A stretch of 64,000 bases of DNA from Streptomyces sp. S.PB5 (GCF_030403745.1 NZ_JAQMWP010000013.1:124001-188000), one strand, 5' to 3'; counted from the first letter of the stretch, positions 52,004 to 59,884 are shown. Numbers and translations: made by a program. The notes: generated by a model not told the origin, from the letters alone.

Positions 52004-52741
52004 ATGAGTCGTTGTACAGCCCCACGTCAAGGGCATCGGACCGCCAGCGGACGTGCGGCGTGCCCCGCATGCGGCGGCGGAGGCTACGGGTACTCATCGC
52101 CCCGGTCCTACTACCCGCCGCCGACTTACACGTCGCGGAACAACGGCGGCGGCGCGACCAGTAGCGGCCGCTCCAGTAGCGGTAGAACGCGGGCGCCTTG
52201 GTCACCGAGCACCTCGTCCGTGACTTACACGCCTGCCGAGGTGAAGGGGCTGGCTCCTGTTCGCGACGCCGCCGTATTGCGCGCGCGTCAACTGCCAGAC
52301 CTTCGCGATGTGTTCCTCTGCCACGCATGGGATGACCGGCGCGGTGCTGCCAGGGAGTTGTGCGACCTGTTGGAAGCAGAGGGCGTGTCCGTCTGGTTCA
52401 GCGAGAAGGACATCGCGCTCGGCCTACCGTTCATGCGGGAAATCGACAGGGGCCTGGCGAGGTCGCGTACGGGTCTCGTCCTGGTCACCCCTGCGCTGCT
52501 GAGGCGCATCGAGCACGGTGGCGTCTCTGACAAGGAGCTCTCGGAGCTCCTTGCGCGTGACCTGCTGCTCCCTGTCGTGCACGAGACGACCTACGGTGAA
52601 CTTCGGAACGTCAGCCCCTTGCTTGCATCCCGAAACGGGTTGGACACGGCGGATGATTCGATGGCAGTCATTGCCACCAAGATTGCCGAGCTGGTCGCCC
52701 CTGAGGACGACTTGACCGCGCCACCCACATCGGCGAACTAG
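52004..52741 (+). CDS. Zinc-ribbon and TIR-domain protein
   Basis: 245 residues from ATG 52004. The N-terminus has CTAPRQGHR and CPACGGGGYGY, a small Cys-rich ribbon, then a Ser/Tyr/Gly-rich disordered linker (about residues 27-75). Residues ~101-225 are a TIR domain: DVFLCHAWDDRRGAARELC, GVSVWFSEKDIALGLPFM, then REIDRGLARSRTGLVLVTP. Bacterial TIR domains often hydrolyse NAD+; a Glu is present at MREID, but whether it is the catalytic one is not certain. No ribosome binding site is seen, and TACCGT lies 6 nt upstream, so it may be leaderless. GC is near the chromosomal average. Confidence 0.82.
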   Translation: MSRCTAPRQGHRTASGRAACPACGGGGYGYSSPRSYYPPPTYTSRNNGGGATSSGRSSSGRTRAPWSPSTSSVTYTPAEVKGLAPVRDAAVLRARQLPDLRDVFLCHAWDDRRGAARELCDLLEAEGVSVWFSEKDIALGLPFMREIDRGLARSRTGLVLVTPALLRRIEHGGVSDKELSELLARDLLLPVVHETTYGELRNVSPLLASRNGLDTADDSMAVIATKIAELVAPEDDLTAPPTSAN

Positions 52742-52863
52742 GCGTCTGGCGGCGTGCCCGGGCGTCGCTCCACGTCGCCGACGCCATGCCCAAAACGGAC
52801 GCGACCCTGGCCAGCACCGCGGGCATAGCCTTACGGAACGTCCTCTCACAGGCTTGACCGTCG

Positions 52864-52884
52864 GGGGCCAAACGGGGGGCCAAA
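52864..52884 (+). repeat. 21-bp subterminal repeat, right copy
   Basis: Identical and in the same orientation to 45671-45691. It lies about 100 bp inside the right att repeat, in the gap after the TIR gene. Two copies near opposite ends of the element suggest a function in recombination. Confidence 0.8.
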
Positions 52885-52985
52885 GCAGGTAGCCGGTCCA
52901 AGACCTTTCTGGACTCTAATGGACGGTGGCGGAGGCGAATGGGCAGTTCAGCCACTCCAAGTCCAGGTCACACGGGCCCCGATCG

Positions 52986-53030
52986 CGTTCGGGACGAAGA
53001 GGTCGTGGGTTCAAATCCCGCCACCCCGAC
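52986..53030 (+). repeat. attR: 45-bp direct repeat
   Basis: The right copy of the tRNA-Pro 3' segment. It lacks the 5' half of the tRNA (acceptor 5' strand and D arm), so it is not a functional tRNA gene. Confidence 0.95.
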
Positions 53031-53045
53031 AGTGAAGTACCAATT

Positions 53046-53080
53046 CAGGGGCCTGATCCGCAGTGCGGGTCGGGCCCCTG
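53046..53080 (+). terminator. Hairpin, probable original tRNA-Pro terminator
   Basis: CAGGGGCC (53046-53053) pairs with GGCCCCTG (53073-53080), with a second TCCGC/GCGGG pairing inside. It lies just past attR, so before integration it would have followed the tRNA gene directly. Confidence 0.65.
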
Positions 53081-53099
53081 CGTGGTTTCTGGAGATCAC

Positions 53100-53350
53100 G
53101 TGCGCTGGTCGGCCTTCGGCGGCCCGGACGGCGTCGACGACGGACTGTGCCTGTGCTCGCTGCACCACAAGCTCTTCGACAAGGGCGTCCTCGATGTCGG
53201 CGAGGGTCGCCGCGTCCTGGTCTCCCAGCGCTTCGTCGGCCACAGCCCCGCCGACCGCGAACACGTCATCGCACTCGCTGAGCGCCCACTCGTCGGATCT
53301 CAACCGGGCGCCCACCCCGTCGCCGCGATCCACCGCTCCTGGCACGCCGG
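53100..53350 (+). pseudogene. C-terminal fragment of an HNH endonuclease gene
   Basis: VRWSAFGGPDGVDDGLCLC, SLHHKLFDKGVL and VLVSQRFVGHSPADREHVIAL read as the C-terminal half of a Streptomyces HNH endonuclease (the LHHKLFD core includes the metal-binding His). The N-terminal half is absent and no start is credible. It is debris adjoining the integration site. Confidence 0.7.
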
Positions 53351-53508
53351 ATCCTGGCCGACGCCAAGTTGCACGGCCACAAGTGCGCAATCGACGCCGA
53401 GATCGCCGTGATCGCGCGGCAGCAGATGGGACAGGTCACCGTCTTCACCTCGGACGTCGACGACCTGGAGAAGTCGTTCCCGACACGGCCGTCGTCAAGA
53501 AGGTCTGA
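53351..53508 (+). pseudogene. C-terminal fragment of a PIN-domain (VapC-like) toxin
   Basis: ILADAKLHGHKCAIDAEIAVI followed by GQVTVFTSDVDDLEK is the end of a PIN-domain ribonuclease. After DDLEK the frame shifts by one base and continues as VVPDTAVVKKV before the stop at 53506-53508. The N-terminal half is missing and the fragment is joined to the HNH remnant in another frame. Confidence 0.6.
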
Positions 53509-53727
53509 CCCACCCACGCCCCTCAAGGGCCCGCAGTTCGGATGGCACCAGCGCGGGTGGAGGCTCCGTCGGGCGGCGAGCGCTACCTCCCGCTGCTCGG
53601 TCAAGCAACAGGTTCGCAGGATGCTGCGACGTGGCTCGCAGGAAGTTGCGCGTCGTTCTGGGCGGGTCGGGGTGAGGGCGCTGGAAAAGTGGAGGGACCA
53701 ATCCCCCTTGCAGAAGGAGCCGGCACG

Positions 53728-53910
53728 ATGGCCCAGAAATCCACGGGCGGGAGTACGCGGAATCCGCTGGCCGGGCTGACCGGCATGCTGATCGCGCTCG
53801 CCTGTTCTCTTGTGATCTTCGACGGTGCGACGAAGGTCGTGACGGTGTCCGTGTTCGCCATCGGGGCGCTCGTCTGTGCCCGTTCGCTGACGCGGGCGAG
53901 TCGGCAGTAG
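53728..53910 (+). CDS. Small two-helix membrane protein
   Basis: 60 residues from ATG 53728, with AAGGAG 9 nt upstream. After a polar N-terminus it has two hydrophobic stretches (LTGMLIALACSLVIF and VVTVSVFAIGALVCA) and a basic end. No family is recognised. The strong ribosome binding site supports it as a real gene. Confidence 0.7.
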   Translation: MAQKSTGGSTRNPLAGLTGMLIALACSLVIFDGATKVVTVSVFAIGALVCARSLTRASRQ

Positions 53911-53996
53911 GGCCGACCGCGTTCCTCGTCCGGCGGGGTGGGAGCAGCTGCTTCTCAGCGTGCTCCCACCCCCGTCGTGTTGATTTCGGGCGCCGG

Positions 53997-55013
53997 TCAG
54001 ACCCAGCCTCGTTCGCGGGCGAGCAGCGCGGCCTGGAAGCGGTTCGACGCGCCCAGTTGCTGCATCAGGGACGCCACGTACTTGCGGTAGGTGCGGACCG
54101 AGATGCCGACGTCACGGGCCCCCGTCTCGTCCTTGTCCACCGTGCACAGGGATTCCAGAATTCTGCGCTCGATCTCACCGGGGCGGTCGTCGGCCGGGGC
54201 CGGTCTGCCCTCACCCGACAGCGGTGGGAGTTCCTGGGCCTGGCCCCACATGCGCTCGAAGAGCGAGACCAGCGTGGCGACGAGCCCGGGTTCGCGGGCC
54301 AGCAGGGCGCCGCGGCTGGTGTCGGCCGGGTCGATCGGGGTGAGCGCGGCGGCCCGGTCGAAGATCAGGACGCGTTCCAGCGGGAGCCGGGAGATCCGGA
54401 TCTCCGCTCCCTTGGCGGTCAGTTCACGCAAGTAGGCCATGGTGCCGGGGTCGTCCAGCGCGGCGGACCCGATCAGGCTCCGCATCCGTATGCCGCGGCG
54501 CAGGATGCGCTCGTCGGACGACCGGGACGTCGCGACGACCTGCGGCGGGATCAGTCCGCTCGGCCAGGTGGTCAGGCTCTCCGAGTGGGTGAAAAAGGTC
54601 AGCTCGTCGATCGCGGCGCGGACCCGGTCGATTCCCTCCAGTCGCTCCATCGCCGGCCGGCCGTCTCCTGCGATGGCGTCGCTCGCCGGTGCGGCGTGCC
54701 GCTCGGCGAGCAGGGAGGCGACGATGTCGTGGTCGGCGGCCGCGTTCTCCAGTTCCGACCGGGTCAGGGCCACCTTGCGCTCGATGAGGGCTTCGATCGC
54801 CTTGGCCGGAGCGACGGGGCGCGGCAGTCCGTCGGCGATGGTGGCGATCCCCAGTTCGAGGGTCCGCTTCTGCAGGGACCGCATCGATTCCTCGTCCGGG
54901 GAACAGTGCTCTGCCAGCTCTTTCGAGTCAGCACCTCCGGTCCGCAACAGCGCGCGGTAGAAGGCCTCCTCCTCCGGTCTGACGCCCAGGAACTCAAGAC
55001 TCGGGTGCGCCAC
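53997..55013 (-). CDS. LuxR/TrmB-like transcriptional regulator
   Basis: 338 residues from GTG 55013, preceded by GGGGGGAG. The N-terminal ~75 residues resemble a TrmB/winged-helix domain (LRTGGADSKELAEHCS). The middle is an effector-like region with a PLD-like pattern (LIFDRAAALTPID). The C-terminal helix-turn-helix of LuxR type is ESLCTVDKDETGARDVGISVRTYRKYVASLMQQLGA. Such regulators often sit beside peptide-biosynthesis genes in Streptomyces; a LanC-like remnant lies next door. The frame is open upstream, but with no better start. Confidence 0.85.
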   Translation of the reverse strand: MAHPSLEFLGVRPEEEAFYRALLRTGGADSKELAEHCSPDEESMRSLQKRTLELGIATIADGLPRPVAPAKAIEALIERKVALTRSELENAAADHDIVASLLAERHAAPASDAIAGDGRPAMERLEGIDRVRAAIDELTFFTHSESLTTWPSGLIPPQVVATSRSSDERILRRGIRMRSLIGSAALDDPGTMAYLRELTAKGAEIRISRLPLERVLIFDRAAALTPIDPADTSRGALLAREPGLVATLVSLFERMWGQAQELPPLSGEGRPAPADDRPGEIERRILESLCTVDKDETGARDVGISVRTYRKYVASLMQQLGASNRFQAALLARERGWV

Positions 55014-55339
55014 TGCTCCCCCCAAAAAAAATCCAACGATGGTCAGTCGTTTTCCTAGATCTAACCTGGTCAAGCGGGGAAAAGCCATGTAGATCCACAT
55101 GCCTGTTCGAGCCGGTTGCGGCACAACACGCGCATCAAGTGACACGGCGATGCGCAGCAATCCGCCCTCCCCGGGCTGCCCTCCCTCCCCCCGGTGATCC
55201 TGCACGAGGTGGTGTCGGCCGGCCGCCTGATCCACGACTGGATGTAAGCGGTCCCGACGTCAGCCGAGGACCAATAAGGAACCAGAGGAACAACCAGAGG
55301 AACAACCAGAGAAACCAGAGGAACAAGGAGACAGCCCCG
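55014..55339. other. Intergenic region upstream of the LuxR-type regulator
   Basis: A region of 326 bp containing a T-rich run next to the regulator start (55021-55031). At 55266-55330 there are four near-copies of accagaggaaca in tandem, which place SD-like AGAGG and AAGGAG motifs before ATG 55340. No gene is supported. Confidence 0.5.
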
Positions 55340-55451
55340 ATGACCGCCTACTCGGTCCTCGTGCCGTTCGTCCCGAGCAGACCCGAGCAGACCCGAGCAG
55401 ATGGTGCCGTTCGCGGGACTCGTGCACTGGACCGGCGCCCACCGGCTGTGG
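55340..55451 (+). pseudogene. 5' fragment of an LLM-class oxidoreductase gene, frameshifted
   Basis: MTAYSVLVPFVPSRPEQ is the start of an F420/flavin LLM-class oxidoreductase, and MVPFAGLVHWTGAHRLW is its continuation in another frame. The two are separated by one extra copy of the 10-bp unit acccgagcag (55378-55402). Removing it restores a continuous reading. The similarity ends at HRLW, where LanC-like sequence begins. Confidence 0.65.
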
Positions 55452-55925
55452 CATGTGCTCGTCTCCGCCACCCCCGAGCGGACGGATCGTCTCTTCCCCG
55501 GTGACGCCGACCAGTTCAGCCACCCGGACGGCAGCCTGAACATCGCCAACGGCGCGGCGGGCGTACTGTGGGCGCTGCACTTCGCGGGTGTCGCGGTGCC
55601 GGAGCAGCACGTCGACTGGCCGGCCGGGGCCGCCCGCAGGCTGGACGCCGCCCGCCCCAGGCTCTATGACGGGCTGGCCGGAAAATCGCCTGTGTCCTGC
55701 ACGACCTAGGCCGTCCCGACGAGGCCGCCGAGCTGCTGGACCGCGCCCTGCCCCTCCCCGCGAACGCCATCGCGACGGCAGCCCCGCCCACAGTCTCGCG
55801 GGCGGCACGGCCGGGCTCGGCATGGCGCTGCTCCGTCTCGTCGGCCGCCGCGGCGACGACTCCCTGGCCCGGGAGGCACACCGGCTCGCCGACGAGCTGA
55901 CCGCCGGGCTCCCGGCCGCCCACGG
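55452..55925 (+). pseudogene. Remnant of a LanC-like cyclase domain (lanthipeptide synthetase type)
   Basis: Three pieces in different frames read as one LanC-like domain: RLFPGDADQFSHPDGSLNIA with GAAGVLWALHFAGVAVPE; IACVLHDLGRPDEAAELLDRAL; and HSLAGGTAGLGMALLRLVG followed by LAREAHRLADELTAGL. Frameshifts lie near 55683 (extra AA) and near 55790. This resembles the cyclase part of LanKC (class III) synthetases. Neither start nor end is preserved. Confidence 0.6.
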
Positions 55926-55933
55926 GAGTGCCC

Positions 55934-56182
55934 ATGTCCACCCGGTTACTGGTCAGCATCCGCAAGACCGCGGACGCTCTGCCCGCGTCGGCGCCCGAGA
56001 CGGCGGTCGTCCGTCTGGTCTCGATCCTGCCGGGAGACTGGGTCGTGCGACCGGCCGGCAACACGAGCAGCACCGCCACCCTGGCCGTCACGGCTCCGGA
56101 CGGCACTCCGGCGCCCCAGGCCCTGCGCACGGTGGACGACGCCCTCTCCACTCCCCCCATGCACGGCTGGATCCGCGGCTGA
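55934..56182 (+). CDS. Small conserved-looking hypothetical protein
   Basis: 82 residues from ATG 55934, with GGGAG upstream. The sequence is compact and looks like a folded beta-rich domain (AVVRLVSILPGDWVVRPAG, then STATLAVTAPDGTPAP). No family is recognised. It begins where the LanC-like remnant ends, so it could be a surviving gene of that locus or the tail of an older one. Confidence 0.45.
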   Translation: MSTRLLVSIRKTADALPASAPETAVVRLVSILPGDWVVRPAGNTSSTATLAVTAPDGTPAPQALRTVDDALSTPPMHGWIRG

Positions 56183-56272
56183 GCAGCTGGGGGAGATGAG
56201 CAGCTGGGGGAGGTGAGCAAAGCCGTAGCCTTTGTCGGCAGGGACCGACCGCCTCCCGGAAAGGAACCCCTC

Positions 56273-56515
56273 GTGATCATCTTCGGCACCAAGGGCTACC
56301 TCTACCAGCTCGCCATACTCACCCTCGTCTGCGGCCACTGCGGCAACCCCGCGGCGCACACGCTCCGCAAGCGGGTCACGAAGTTCACGCTGTTCTTCGT
56401 ACCGCTGTTCCCGTTCTCGACGAAGTACGCGACGCAGTGCACCTTCTGCGGCACCGAGCAGAAGATCACCGCAGAGCAGGCAGAGCAGTTGCAGGCAGTT
56501 CCGGCTCCTCGGTGA
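56273..56515 (+). CDS. Zinc-ribbon membrane-associated protein
   Basis: 80 residues from GTG 56273, preceded by AAAGGAA at 8 nt; an upstream in-frame start (56213) is weaker. Two Cys pairs, LVCGHCGNPA and CTFCGTEQ, make a zinc ribbon around a hydrophobic stretch (FTLFFVPLFPF). It matches the zinc_ribbon_15 type. The function is unknown. The 3' end overlaps the convergent oxidoreductase gene by 50 bp. Confidence 0.85.
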   Translation: MIIFGTKGYLYQLAILTLVCGHCGNPAAHTLRKRVTKFTLFFVPLFPFSTKYATQCTFCGTEQKITAEQAEQLQAVPAPR

Positions 56516-57161
56516 ACAGGGTGTCCAGGCGCTTCGCGTACGCCTTCTTGGCCGCTTCGAAGCGTTCCTCCGGCAGCTCGTTCGTCTCGTACACCGCGAA
56601 GGGTTCCAGCGGGGTCATGCCCGTGAAGCGGAACACGCCGTGCTGCAAGGGGTGCAGTACGTCCGACAGGCGGCCGTGGATGCCCGTGTCCGCGAACGAC
56701 TTCTCCTTCGCGCCCAGCGTCAGCGAGAGCAGGGCCCGGCGGCCCGTGAGCGGCGCGCTGTCGCCGTACGGCGGCGGGACCTGAGGGCCGTATGCGAAGC
56801 CGCTGGTGAGGACCCTGTCGATCCAGCCCTTCAGGATTGCCGGGACCGAGAACCACCACATCGGGAACTGCAGGATCACCGCGTCCGACCAGCGGATCTT
56901 CTCCTGTTCCGCGGCGGCGTCAGAGGACAGGCGGCCGGCCAGGGTGGCCCGTTCCGAAGCCGCCATCACATGGAGGCGGTGGTCAGAGGTGTGGTCCGGG
57001 TAGTCGTCGGCGTCGACCGTCGGCTTCCACTTCATCGCGTAGAGATCCGAGACCACCACCTCGTGTCCGGCCTCGCGCAGGCGGTTCGCCGCGAACGCCG
57101 TCAACTCGGCGTTCAGGGAGCGGGGTTCGGGGTGGGCGCTGACGATCAGGATCTTCTTCAT
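56466..57161 (-). CDS. Flavodoxin-fold NAD(P)H:quinone oxidoreductase
   Basis: 231 residues from ATG 57161, with GGAGG upstream. MKKILIVSAHPEPRSLN is the FMN phosphate-binding start of NQO1/MdaB-type proteins. VILQFPMWWFSVPAILKGWIDRV is the classic active-site segment. It reduces quinones with NAD(P)H in two-electron steps. The divergent XRE regulator shares its 99-bp promoter region and probably controls it. Confidence 0.92.
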   Translation of the reverse strand: MKKILIVSAHPEPRSLNAELTAFAANRLREAGHEVVVSDLYAMKWKPTVDADDYPDHTSDHRLHVMAASERATLAGRLSSDAAAEQEKIRWSDAVILQFPMWWFSVPAILKGWIDRVLTSGFAYGPQVPPPYGDSAPLTGRRALLSLTLGAKEKSFADTGIHGRLSDVLHPLQHGVFRFTGMTPLEPFAVYETNELPEERFEAAKKAYAKRLDTLFTEEPELPATALPALR

Positions 57162-57260
57162 GGCCTCCACGTTCGCGGGGAAGCCGCTCCCCAGCCAGAA
57201 CCCCCTTCGACCGTCGGAACCGTGATCCTGGTATTGGCAGGGCCACGCATACTGGAATTC

Positions 57261-58109
57261 ATGGATGTGAGCTACGACGGTCAGCGGGCCCTCGGTGGAT
57301 TTCTGCGGGCCCGTCGTGGGCGGGTCTCGCCGGAGCAGGTGGGGATCAAGGCGCTCGCCGGGGCCGGTGCGGGCAAGCGGCGGCGGGTACGGGGGCTGCG
57401 GCGCGAGGAGTTGGCGCAGCTCGCCGGCATCAGCGTGGACTACTACGTCCGTCTGGAGCAGGGGCGGGCCACGCAGCCGTCCGCGGAGGTGCTGGACGCG
57501 CTGGCGCGGGTGCTCGGGCTCGATGTGGCGGAGCGGCGGCACCTGGACACCCTGGCCGCCGGGCGGAGCGAGCCGGTGCCGGACACCCGGATCGGGCCGG
57601 GGCTGCGGCGCGCGCTGGACGCCATGGAGCGACTGCCCGTGTTCGCCACCGATCACCGTCTCGATGTCGTCGCCTGGAATCGGCTGGGGGGCGCCCTCAT
57701 GGGCGGGCTCGATGTGCCGGGGCGCCGGGATCCCAACAACGCCCGGTTCCTCTTTCTGGACCCCGCCGCCCGCGACCTCCATCCCGACTGGGAGGCACGG
57801 GCCGCCGAGGCGGTCGGACAGCTGCGCGTCGCCGCCGGACGGCATCCCGACGACACCCGGCTGGCCTCGCTGATCGGCGAACTGACCGCCGAGAGCGGGG
57901 AGTTCCGGCAGATCTGGAACTCGGGCGAGGTGACGATGTGCGCGGCCGGACGCAAGCGGGTAAGGCATCCCGCCGTCGGGGTGCTGGAGTTGGACTTCGA
58001 GACGCTGCATGTGCCGGCGGCGCCTGGGGAGTCCGGGCTGGTCCTGCATGTGTTCAGCGCGGCGGAGGACAGTCCTGAGGCCGCCGCGCTCCGCGAGCTG
58101 CTCGCCTAG
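57261..58109 (+). CDS. XRE-family regulator with MmyB-like ligand domain
   Basis: 282 residues. The helix-turn-helix is GLRREELAQLAGISVDYYVRLEQGR. It is followed by SAEVLDALARVLGLDVAERRHL and a PAS-like MmyB ligand-binding domain (DHRLDVVAWNRLGGALMGG). It is divergent from the quinone reductase gene, the usual partner layout, so it probably represses it. It ends directly against the convergent DUF1980 gene. Confidence 0.92.
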   Translation: MDVSYDGQRALGGFLRARRGRVSPEQVGIKALAGAGAGKRRRVRGLRREELAQLAGISVDYYVRLEQGRATQPSAEVLDALARVLGLDVAERRHLDTLAAGRSEPVPDTRIGPGLRRALDAMERLPVFATDHRLDVVAWNRLGGALMGGLDVPGRRDPNNARFLFLDPAARDLHPDWEARAAEAVGQLRVAAGRHPDDTRLASLIGELTAESGEFRQIWNSGEVTMCAAGRKRVRHPAVGVLELDFETLHVPAAPGESGLVLHVFSAAEDSPEAAALRELLA

Positions 58110-58820
58110 TCATTCGTTCCACGTCTCGTCGTACGGGTCCGCCGGCGCCGTCGCCGGACGCGCCTCCGTGACCTTCAGATACGGGATCGGGCCGTTGTTG
58201 ACCGGGTCCTTCGTCCGCTCGGGGGTGTAGGTGCCGGTGACCTCCAGCCAGGCGTCCGGGCGGAGCACCGGGGGGATCGCGCCGGTCAGGGCGATCTTCA
58301 CCGGCTGGGCGTCCGCGGCACAGCAGTTGAGGGCCATGCGGACCAGGTAGGGGTGGCCCGCGCGGTCCATCGCGAGGAAGCCGGTCACCTTGAGCTCGCG
58401 GCCTTTTATGGAACGGCCCTGGTCGTACACCGCACGTCCCGCGTAGTCGGCCACACCGAGCCGGAGCGGGCCCTTGGCGGGCAGCTCGTCATAGCCGTAC
58501 GGCTGTTGCAGGGCCGTCCCCGTGCGCATCGCGCTGTACGAGCCGAGGGCGGGCGGGGCCACCAGGACCAGGGCGAGGAGGGGGAGGACGAGCAGCCAGG
58601 AGACCCGGGGTTCGTGGTGCTGGTGCTGGTGTTCCTTCCGGGGGCCTCGCCTCTCGTACCAGACCGTCGCCACCGCCGCCGCGATCAGCACCGCCCCGGA
58701 GAGCAGCAGCAGCGGCCGCAGGCCCGACTTGACGTAGCGGAGGTAGAGGTCGGTGCTGCCCGCGTGGAGCAGGGTCGCGCCGAGCAGGAACATGACCGCC
58801 GACTGTGCGTGCCGGTTCAC
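58110..58820 (-). CDS. TIGR03943/DUF1980 membrane protein (YcgQ-like)
   Basis: 236 residues from GTG 58820, overlapping the permease stop as GTGA. Two to three membrane helices come first, with a His-rich loop (EHQHQHHEP) between them. The C-terminal extracellular domain contains LVRMALNCCAADAQPVKIAL, a conserved Cys-Cys motif of the family. It pairs with a permease of the YcgR type. The His-rich loop and Cys pair suggest metal handling, but this is inference. Confidence 0.87.
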   Translation of the reverse strand: MNRHAQSAVMFLLGATLLHAGSTDLYLRYVKSGLRPLLLLSGAVLIAAAVATVWYERRGPRKEHQHQHHEPRVSWLLVLPLLALVLVAPPALGSYSAMRTGTALQQPYGYDELPAKGPLRLGVADYAGRAVYDQGRSIKGRELKVTGFLAMDRAGHPYLVRMALNCCAADAQPVKIALTGAIPPVLRPDAWLEVTGTYTPERTKDPVNNGPIPYLKVTEARPATAPADPYDETWNE

Positions 58821-59884
58821 AGCAGCACCGCCCCCACCGCGACCGACACCAGGACCGCCAGGGCGAAGGTGGCGGGGGCGAAGCGCAGGGCGAAGGACCG
58901 GCCGAAGGTGCCCGCCTGCATCGCGAACAGTTTCAGGTCGATCATCGGGCCCACCACCAGGAACGTCAGCCGCGCGGTCAGCGAGAACTGGGACAGGGAC
59001 GCGGCGACGAACGCGTCCGCCTCCGAGCAGATCGACAGCAGGACGGCCAGTACGGCGAGGGCGAGCACGGAGACGAACGGGTTCCCCGCCGCCGTACGCA
59101 GCCATTCCTCCGGTACGACCGCCTTCAGCGTCGCCGCCGCCATCGCACCGACGACCAGGAAACCGCCGGCATGCATCACGTCGTGCCGGACCGACCCCCA
59201 GAACGCCGCTCCCCTGCCCTGACCCTCGTACGACGAACGGGCCGGCGGGCGCAGCCAGTCGGTGCGGCCGAGGCGCAGCCACAGCCAGCCCATCGCGCAC
59301 GCCACCAGCAGGCTCGCGACGAGACGGGCGAGGACCATCTCGGGGTTGCCCGGGAACGCCACCGCCGTCGCCGTCAGCACGATCGGGTTGATCGCGGGTG
59401 CGGAGAGGAGGAAGGCGAGGGCGGCGGCGGGTGTGACGCCTCGCCGTACCAGCGCTCCGGCGACGGGGACCGACGCGCACTCGCACCCGGGCAGCACCAC
59501 ACCGGCGGCTCCCGCCACCGGGACCGCGAGGGCGGGGCGTTTCGGCAGCGCCCGGGCGAAGAACGACGGCGGCACGAACACTGCGATCGCCGCGGAGAGG
59601 AGCACCCCGAGCACCAGGAACGGCAGCGCCTGCACGACCACGGCCACGAACACCGTCATCCAGCTCTGCATCACCGGCGCGGCGAGCAGACCCCGGATGG
59701 GCCCCTGCATCAGCAGCACCATGAGCAGGAGCATCGTGAGCAGGAGGGGGGAGTTGAGATGGCGGGCCTGATCGTCCGGACGCGGATCTCCCGAACCCTG
59801 ATCTCCCGGGCGCGGATTTTCCGGATGTGAATCTTCCGGATGTGGCTCCGTCGCCCGGTTCGGCGCGGGCTTGGTGATGGCCAC
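58817..59884 (-). CDS. Permease of the DUF318/UPF0718 (YcgR/ArsP-like) family
   Basis: 355 residues from GTG 59884, with GGGAGG upstream. The N-terminal ~42 residues are a hydrophilic Pro/Asp/Glu repeat (PHPEDSHPENPRPGDQ). About eight helices follow. The signature PGCECASVPVAGALVRRG and LLSAPAINPIVL are present. A second conserved half has LLSICSEADAFVAASL. It is probably a metal or metalloid-related exporter acting with the DUF1980 protein that it overlaps. Confidence 0.88.
   Translation of the reverse strand: MAITKPAPNRATEPHPEDSHPENPRPGDQGSGDPRPDDQARHLNSPLLLTMLLLMVLLMQGPIRGLLAAPVMQSWMTVFVAVVVQALPFLVLGVLLSAAIAVFVPPSFFARALPKRPALAVPVAGAAGVVLPGCECASVPVAGALVRRGVTPAAALAFLLSAPAINPIVLTATAVAFPGNPEMVLARLVASLLVACAMGWLWLRLGRTDWLRPPARSSYEGQGRGAAFWGSVRHDVMHAGGFLVVGAMAAATLKAVVPEEWLRTAAGNPFVSVLALAVLAVLLSICSEADAFVAASLSQFSLTARLTFLVVGPMIDLKLFAMQAGTFGRSFALRFAPATFALAVLVSVAVGAVLL

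Larger units (their letters stand above)
45574..53030. mobile_element. Integrative element in tRNA-Pro(CGG), about 7.5 kb
   Basis: The element is bounded by a perfect 45-bp direct repeat made from the 3' part of tRNA-Pro. Next to the tRNA is a tyrosine integrase gene pointing toward it, then an excisionase-like gene, an iteron-type repeat array, a P-loop ATPase gene and a small Cys-rich gene, all on the minus strand. Four cargo genes follow on the plus strand. No FtsK/TraB, Spd, relaxase or structural phage gene is present, so it is not a complete AICE or prophage. It looks like a mobilisable island or phage-satellite-like element carrying defence-type cargo. Confidence 0.9.

Noticed and set aside
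52986-53030. Second tRNA-Pro gene
   Set aside because: Only the 3' part of a tRNA is present. The acceptor 5' strand and D arm are missing, so it is attR and not a gene.
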